Source of the DNA: Ephydatia muelleri
Taxonomy: Eukaryota; Porifera; Demospongiae; Spongillida; Spongillidae
NCBI GenBank assembly: GCA_013339895.1
Contig: JABACO010000016.1
Location: 1,220,186-1,284,185 of the forward strand
Direction of reading: 5' to 3'
Length of the DNA: 64,000 nt
Shown here: one piece after another, positions 57,701 to 64,000 of the stretch
Layout of the letters: every line of letters begins with the position of its first letter
How positions within the stretch are numbered: the first letter of the stretch is position 1
Notes under the pieces: generated by a model
What the model was told of the DNA's origin: nothing
What the model saw: only the letters and a program-made list of their open reading frames with translations
Database searches by the model: none
Program-made: the position numbers and the translations under genes

Positions 57701-60700
57701 TCTCCTTCCCCTAGCCCTCTCCTCTCCTTCCCCTAGCCCTCTCCTCTCCTTCCCCTAGCCCTCTCCTCTCCTTCCCCTAGCCCTCTCCTCTCCTTCCCCT
57801 AGCCCTCTCCTCTCCTTCCCCTAGCCCTCTCCTCTCCTTTGTAACAGCATATCACTGTGCATTGCTATAAAACGATTAGCAGTGATTCATTAATGTACGA
57901 ATGAAAAGGCACATCATTGCCACATGACCCACACACTACCACCACCTAACTCAACCCCCTCACCTCCAGATGCACAAACTGTGATCAGTTTTCTGAAGAC
58001 TTACAACCTTGATGCTCACATCAAGGTAAGCCCTTGTCTCTCACCAGACGCCTCCCCCTCCTCCACCCTTCACCTCCCACCATCTTTGAGTCATCCTTCA
58101 TTCTCCCTCCACACCAGCTGAACATTGAGCCAAATCACACCACTCTGGCTGGACACTCCCATGAGCATGATGTCATACTTGCGTCAAAGTGGGTGTACCT
58201 GTGACCCCCACATGACCTCACCCCTCCCTCTTTCCCATCCTGCTTATCAGGTTAGGCATGCTCGGCTCTGTGGATGCCAATACCGGGTCCCCAGACCTTG
58301 GCTGGGACACAGACCAGTTCCCTATGGATGTAAAGAACGCCACCTTTATAATGAAGGTGAGAAACCTTGCAAGGGAGCTGTTAGGCAAAAGGATGTTGCC
58401 ATTGTGGGAATGTGAATGCTCTAATTAGAGAGCAGCTGTTATGCATGCATTTCTATGGCTGCCCTTGTGTACATTAAGTTTGTCAGGGCCCACATTTGTA
58501 ATGCTAACCTCTCACATGCCAGAGCTATGACATAAAATAATAATGCCTCTTCCCCATCCCTAAACCCCACCCTTTGGATCATTATCTCATATGGTGTGTC
58601 GTGCACATCAGAACCCTTCAACCTCACACCATACTATCCTCCTCAGGCGATCATTGAACAGGGTGGCCTTATCGGGGGACTGAATTTTGACTGCAAGGTC
58701 CGTCGGGAGTCTACTGCATTGGAAGACATGTTCATAGCACACATTGGTGAGGTTCCCAGGTCATCACACACCTCCACACTCATTGTGCAGGTCGTCACAC
58801 ACCTCCACACTCACCTCCACACACCTCCACACTCATTGTGCAGGTCATCACACACCTCCACACTCACCTCCACACACCTCCACACTCATTGTGCAGGTCA
58901 TCACACACCTCCACATTCATCTCCACACACCTCCACACTCATTGTGCAGGTCATCACACACCTCCACACTCACCTCCACACACCTCCACACTCATTGTGC
59001 AGGTCATCACACACCTCCACACTCATCTCCACACACCTCCACACTCATTGTGCAGGTCGTCACACACCTCCACACACCTCCACACTCATCTCCACACACC
59101 TCCACACTCACCTCCACACACCTCCACACTCATCTCCACACACCTCCACACTCACCTCCACACACCTCCACACTCATTGTGCAGGTTGTCACACACCTCC
59201 ACACTCATTGTGCGGGTTGTCACACACATGTGTGTGCTTATTACATAAAGTGCACACACACACCCGTAGGTCCATGACACTGTACATATGTATGAACAAT
59301 TTCTATGTAGTGTATGGATCATTTTCTGAGAAAATTGTACTTAATTAGTTGCAGGGTTTCTATTTTAGATATGTAGTGTGGTTTCCATGGAACTATTTAA
59401 CCCCTATGATTACCCATGAAACCCACCTATGATTACCCATGAAACCCACCTATGATTGCCCATGAAACCCACCTATGATTGCCCATGAAACCCACCTATG
59501 ATTACCCATGAAACCCACCTATGATTGCCCATGAAACCCACCTATGATTACCCATGAAAATGGCAAAAGTCGTCAGCATTTGTGCCCATGCACATAACTT
59601 TTGTTACCAGCATATTTCTAGAGATCATTTGAAAGCTCTGTCTAAGTTCTTATTCATGGCTATCTTGGTTTTCTGTTTAGCTGGTTAGTTGGAAGGTCTG
59701 AAGTTGGTGAGTTGAGGGAAAACAATAATCACTCGACCGTGATGTGACCAAAGCTAACCTTTTGGGCTGAAGTGTGTGTCTCCAAATAATTACCAACAAT
59801 TGTTGCACTGCCAACTAGTTTTTCTCATTTTAGCTATTACAATGGAAACACTGTAGTGTAAGAAGGGTCAGCTGGTCGGCCATTGACCATGTACAGGACT
59901 GAAAAGTCACATCACGGCGAAAAGCGTCACTGTTTGAACAAATGCACTAGGAAAAAGGATTTGAAGACTTTGTCGTCAAGTGCGCAGTTAATGGGTTAAG
60001 TTGGACAATCCATCATGGCATTGTATTATGCCCTTCAATTTTTACTTAGTCTTACATTTCAATGGCAAGCATAAGTTTACACAGGTCTCTCACAATTTTG
60101 GCAACCACATTTGGTAGCTATAGTACACTATAGATAAATTTATACATCAATAATAAGCAGCTCTAATTTGTCTAATCATATAATACAAATCAAACCCTCT
60201 AAATAGAGCGGAAATTAATGGTTCATTGAAATCTAATAACCTTCTGTCAGTTAAAGTCTCTGGTTAGCCATTTTGATAATTGTTATTTTTAAAATGGGTT
60301 TATCAAATCTTAAATTCGTTTTGTGAATTAATAAATTTGAGTTAGCTATTGACTTTTTGATAGTCTGTTTCATTGAATGGCGATGCATGTGATATTGTCT
60401 TGTTTTATCTATAATTATTAAACCATTGAAATCGGTGAGACTAACTGTTTCAACTAAGTACATTTTTTGCCTGCATAGTATAACATTTGGGAAACTATGA
60501 ACTAACAAACTGATTCCAAAATTGTGAGCAACCCTGAAGATATGGTGTAGAGAATATTGTGTGTACTCATTGTGTATATACTGCACATTACGTGATGTTA
60601 CACGATGGTCAGGTGCAATGGACACTTTTGCTCGAGCACTGAAGGCAGCTGTTAAAATCATTGATGATGGAGTGATACCACAGGCTGTCAAGGTAACCAG

Positions 60701-61035
60701 TGGGTGTGGCTCAGTGTGCACTTTCTTATGTGGATCCTCTCCGCCCCTTAGCAACGCTATGCAAGCTATGACAGCGGAATTGGAGCAAGAATTGAGAGCG
60801 GTGAAGCCACATTGGAAGAACTTGAGGTTGGGCCATACACAACATACCATATCATTCTCCTTACCCACACATGTACTATTTCCCTTCACTAACACACACT
60901 CCCCTCTCTCTATCTCTCCCTCTCTATCTCTCCTCTCTCTCTCTTCCCCAGACCTACATTCTCACACATGGTACACCAGTCCCTCGTTCAGGCCAGCAGG
61001 AGAAATTTGAAGCACTTCTTAACAGATACGTGTAA
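54782..61035 (+). CDS. xylA: Xylose isomerase (D-xylose to D-xylulose)
   Basis: Metal-dependent aldose-ketose isomerase. Fifteen exons: 54782-54845, 54944-55020, 55083-55155, 55381-55496, 56210-56235, 56358-56605, 56812-56907, 57249-57332, 57970-58025, 58118-58188, 58251-58356, 58647-58746, 60613-60692, 60752-60826, 60952-61035; every junction is phase-consistent; 451 aa, near the ~440 of class II enzymes. Catalytic residues are present: the histidine in TFHDRDVAPLG, the glutamate in YIEPKPKEP, metal ligands in [17 protein letters not shown] and [15 protein letters not shown], and [20 protein letters not shown] is also a family mark. No signal peptide, so cytosolic. Exons are eukaryotic in structure, so this is not bacterial contamination. 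Introns carry three private minisatellites. Confidence 0.95.
56941..57225 (+). repeat. GA-rich minisatellite in xylose isomerase intron
   Basis: Purine-only repeats of type GAGGGAGGAGATGAAGGGAG fill the intron 56908-57248. Confidence 0.95.
57613..57838 (+). repeat. 22-bp minisatellite in xylose isomerase intron
   Basis: About ten near-identical units containing CCCCTAGCCCTCTCCTCTCC lie in intron 57333-57969. Confidence 0.95.
58755..59225 (+). repeat. Minisatellite in xylose isomerase intron, carrying acceptor-like units
   Basis: Units of ACACCTCCACACTCATTGTG followed by CAGGTCATCAC and variants lie in the 1.87-kb intron 58747-60612. Many units contain TTGTGCAG, which resembles a splice acceptor. 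Confidence 0.9.
59400..59560 (+). repeat. 23-bp minisatellite in the same xylose isomerase intron
   Basis: Seven units of CCCATGAAACCCACCTATGA plus TTA/TTG. Confidence 0.9.
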
Positions 61036-61123
61036 AAACACAGGGAATTCGAAACAATTGTGATTAGCAAAAAAAAACTTGCTAGATTGTCGTGTGCGTG
61101 CGTGGATGTGGTGTGTGTTTGAC

Positions 61124-61149
61124 AAAAAAAAAAAAAAAAAAAAAAAAAA
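61124..61149. repeat. Poly(A) tract between two convergent stop codons
   Basis: 26 A (plus), that is T26 on minus, ends one base from the stop codon of four-TM copy B (61151-61153). The convergent xylose isomerase stop is 88 bases on the other side. Confidence 0.9.
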
Positions 61150-61150
61150 G

Positions 61151-62055
61151 CTATACTTTCGGAATCTTGGCTAGCAGGTTTTCCTTAACGGGGTTACGTA
61201 ACTTCCACACGAGGGCGACGACGCCAAAAAGAAGGAGGACGAGGATGAAGGCGTAGAAGAACGCCAAGTAAACATGGTAGTTGATGCAGTTCTCGCCTAT
61301 CGCTTCCTTCACTTCGACCGCCAGATAGGTCCCCACGCCCACCCACGCCAGCAGTAGCGTGTATCCCAGCAACGCAAGGATCACACCCACCGCCGACACG
61401 TAGATAACAGCGTTGGGCAGACCTCCACAACAGAGACCCACGAAGGAGCAGCAGAAGAGACAGGTGGAGGCGAGCGTGATAAATATGACGATGCCGCTAG
61501 TCTGTTTTCGAAGGGAAAGGAAAACAGGACTTCACTCAGCGTGTACAGTGTTCTATAATTAATTGACTGGAAAAACTTACGGTAGCCCACCATATGTATG
61601 GGTTGCCACCTGTACCGATAGCAACGTTCGGATTGGGCGTACAGGATGTAGCCGTGGCGCCTTTGACCTTCCCGGCTGAATAGAATACAACAGAAGCCTT
61701 CTATTCAATTACCGTCTCGCACGCACACCGCAGGCGCATCGAAGTTTACGCAAATCACATACCGATGTATGATCCGCCAAACCACAACACCAAAAGAGCG
61801 ATCCACACGAACATGCCCGCTGACATCAAGGGATAGAGGGGCCAGGTACGTAAATAACAAAAACGCTCGCTTTCCTCTATACTAACCGCATATCAAGGCA
61901 TTCGTGTACTTAGAGAAGCGACAGTACTTTCCGCAGCAGTTGGCGCATCCTTGTTCTAGTTGGTCCGCCTTTCCTTTGGGTACTGCGGAACGAGATTAGA
62001 CGCACTTGCACAGAGAGCCGAGACCTCGCAACTTACCTCTTCGCTTGCCGGCCAT
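61151..62055 (-). CDS. Cysteine-rich four-TM protein, copy B (unknown family)
   Basis: Five minus-strand exons (62055-62037, 61982-61887, 61819-61763, 61675-61581, 61501-61151), 205 aa, phases identical to copies A and C. Order: MAGKRR; a cytosolic cysteine module (DQLEQGCANCCGKYCRFSKY); TM1 (FVWIALLVLWFGGSYI); a loop with SCTPNPNVAIGTGGNPYIWW; TM2 (IVIFITLASTCLFCCSFVGL); TM3 (ILALLGYTLLLAWVGVGTYL); a loop (IGENCINY); TM4 (FFYAFILVLLLFGVVALVW); a basic tail ending LLAKIPKV. The CC pairs beside membrane segments are candidate palmitoylation or metal sites (inference). Family not recognised. Confidence 0.8.
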
Positions 62056-62590
62056 TTTTTGTTACCGTTCGCACCTACACAGCTTCGTACAATTCAATTG
62101 TGGACGTGGGCGTGTCTATACAGTGGTTATTAATGATTATTAACAATGGTATTGTTTATGGTTTTAACACCCTTACAAAATGCATACAATGCTGAGGGTG
62201 TGAACGTTATTAAATGCACTAACTAACTCACATGTCTCACAATGTTAAAATCAAACGCAAACCTCACCAGGTGCATACCAGCCTGAACTTCTTTAGGTTC
62301 AAAGGCTGCCTGCCACCTGCCTTACCCATGTGTTGCGATTAAAACATACCAAATCGTTAACTAAACAAATTAACTGATACAATGTTTGCGAGGGTATTTT
62401 AGACACAGATACACTGAATCCACACTTTTGCATCCATAATGTACATCTAGACCTTCCTTTGCTTATCAGACCACAAGTTTAACCCCTGCCCATCAAAGAG
62501 AAAATGTATATTCATATGTGACCACTACACACACACACACACACACACACACAAATACACTGATATGAATTCTAAAGACAGCAAATAACT

Positions 62591-63713
62591 TCACACTGTC
62601 AGGAGCTTCTTATCAGAAGAAGTACCGTTCTTTTCTTTCGTGGTCCTAACCCCGTGGACCTTCCACACTACGGACATTGTGCCACACGCAACAAGTGACA
62701 GAAGGCTGATGTAGAAGAAGATGAGGTAGAAGATGTAACTGGTACAGCGGGCAGAGTTGGTCACCATGGCAGCCAAGTAGGTCCCCACACCCACCCAGGC
62801 CAGGAACACCCCGTAGCCCAGCAGTGCAATGACGAGGCCAGCGGCAGAGATGTAGGTCACGGCTGGGGGGAGTCCCCCACAGACGGCACCAATGAAGGCA
62901 CAGCAATACAGGCATGAGGCACAGACTGTGATGATGACAATGATGCCACTAGTCTGTGGGGGAGGGGGAGGGGGAGGAGGAGGGGGAGGGGGAGGAGAGG
63001 GGGAGGGGAGGAGGAGGGGAAGGGGTAGGAGGGAGGAGAGGGGAGGGGGGAGGAGGGGAGGGAGGAGGAGGCGGGAGGAGGAGGGAGGGGGAGGAGGAGG
63101 GGGGGAGGAGGAGGAGAGAATGGAAGGCAGAATGAGCAAAGACGGTGTGACAGGGGAGGTGGAGGAGAAGAGAATGGAAGGGCAGAGAATGAGCAAAGAC
63201 GGTGTGACAGGGGTGGTGGACTTAATGAAATTCCACAAGACGTAAGGGTCTTGGCCGGCAAATCCGACACTAAGTGTACGGTTTGAGCAAGCAGGCAGGC
63301 TTGTACTCGGGGTGGTGGTGGACGAGGTTTGCCCTCCTGCATCGAGTATGCGAAACCCATGAACACACATCCCACGGAGAACAAATTTAGGGGGGACCGC
63401 TCACCGAAATACGCTCCACCAAGCCATAGTATCAGCAACGTTACCCACATAAGCATGAAGGCTGAGGGAACGGAGCGAGGAGGTGAGGGTAATCAGAAGA
63501 GGAAAGCGAAAGGCACAAGCTCACAGCAGCACAGAGCGTTGTTGTAAGGGTTCGATCGACAGTATTGACCGCAACAGGCCGCACAGCCTACCTCCAGCTT
63601 ATCGATTTTATCTTTGGGAACTGCGGAGCGTTGCAAGTTCATTATGATTCAACATACATGCACGCATGTGTAGCTAACAAACCTCGTCTCTTAGCGTTTG
63701 ATTTGGCTGCCAT
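62591..63713 (-). CDS. Cysteine-rich four-TM protein, copy C (unknown family)
   Basis: Five minus-strand exons (63713-63683, 63620-63525, 63461-63405, 63336-63209, 62953-62591), about 224 aa. The N-terminus MAAKSNAKRR is followed by KIDKLEVGCAACCGQYCRSN, then TM1 (MLMWVTLLILWLGGAYF). The extracytosolic loop is longer and threonine-rich (SSTTTPSTSLPACSNRTLSV), and its end is diverged (YVLWNFIKST for NPYIWWAT); the donor after it is the least certain boundary. TM2 is IIVIITVCASCLYCCAFIGA, TM3 VIALLGYGVFLAWVGVGTYL, then RCTSYIF, TM4 and a longer polar tail (TTKEKNGTSSDKK). It is 535 bases upstream of copy B. Confidence 0.75.
62956..63118 (-). repeat. Purine/pyrimidine low-complexity tract in four-TM copy C intron
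   Basis: About 160 bases of GGGGGAGGAGGAG-type sequence on plus form the polypyrimidine-rich end of the last intron on the transcript. Confidence 0.9.
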
Positions 63714-64000
63714 CTTAAACTTTAAATCAACGATATGATCAAATAACGACTGTAGGAAATATTGGAGGAAGAATTTATTATTTATTATTCATAAATAACA
63801 ATAACAGCTCAATTTATAATTTCTGCAAGATATTTATAACTAACACCTCAAGTCACCTTATACAAGGTCAGTTGCTACAGTACGTATTACACTCGGTGTG
63901 TGTACCGATACGCTTGAGTTTATGCAGGTATGCCTATAAGAAGTCTTGTACATGCATACTACCCAACTTTCAATCCGCCATTATTGTATATGCATGACAC

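Noticed and set aside
58596..59348. [18 protein letters not shown] frames
   Set aside because: Translation of the isomerase intron minisatellite; only 58647-58746 is a real exon.
59400..59560. Possible CRISPR-like array of regularly spaced repeats
   Set aside because: Units are directly tandem with no unique spacers, and lie in an animal intron; a minisatellite.

Overview
The window is nuclear DNA of an early-branching animal, most plausibly a sponge. Genes are densely packed and rich in introns (many of only 50-70 bases), with GT-AG and some GC-AG boundaries. They encode animal proteins (CEP350, eIF2-alpha, a laminin-like protein, folylpolyglutamate synthase, signal peptide peptidase, Ig-domain proteins). 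The sponge assignment is inferred from compactness and gene content; no species marker was found. Introns and intergenic gaps are full of (TG)n/(CA)n tracts and private minisatellites.

Layout. 1-12954 (+): 3' part of a CEP350-like centrosomal protein gene. 13226-14636 (+): EIF2S1. 14710-17971 (+): a short laminin-like protein starting only 73 bases after the EIF2S1 stop. 18.1-20.3 kb: repeats (tRNA-derived SINE, long foldback element). 20566-21031 (+): a C11orf98-like small basic protein. 21353-23764 (-): an ERICH6/FAM194-like protein. 23904-25699 (+): two tandem membrane-RING proteins, with a remnant of a third copy at 26.2 kb. 26.4-35.4 kb is a transposon-rich block: a foldback element, a degenerate basic-repeat ORF, a P-element-type transposon with 7-bp target duplications and a nested insertion, and a hAT-type element.

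35627-36163 (+): a third membrane-RING protein. 36729-42921 (+): FPGS, 18 exons, with a dual mitochondrial/cytosolic start. 43090-45479 (-): signal peptide peptidase (HM13), 12 exons. 47427-48309 (-): a secreted two-Ig protein; a decayed partial copy lies at 51.2-52.5 kb. 53478-54460, 61151-62055 and 62591-63713 (all -): three paralogous five-exon genes for a cysteine-rich four-TM protein of unknown family. Between copies A and B, 54782-61035 (+) encodes a complete 15-exon xylose isomerase, an enzyme rarely discussed in animals.

No bacterial-style operon or CRISPR is present. Most interesting are the intron-rich animal xylose isomerase embedded in the four-TM family, the minimal laminin, the membrane-RING cluster, the P-type transposon with a second convergent gene, and three near-perfect foldback elements. 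Exon boundaries were assigned by hand from GT/GC-AG sites with reading phase checked across each junction; no transcript data were available.
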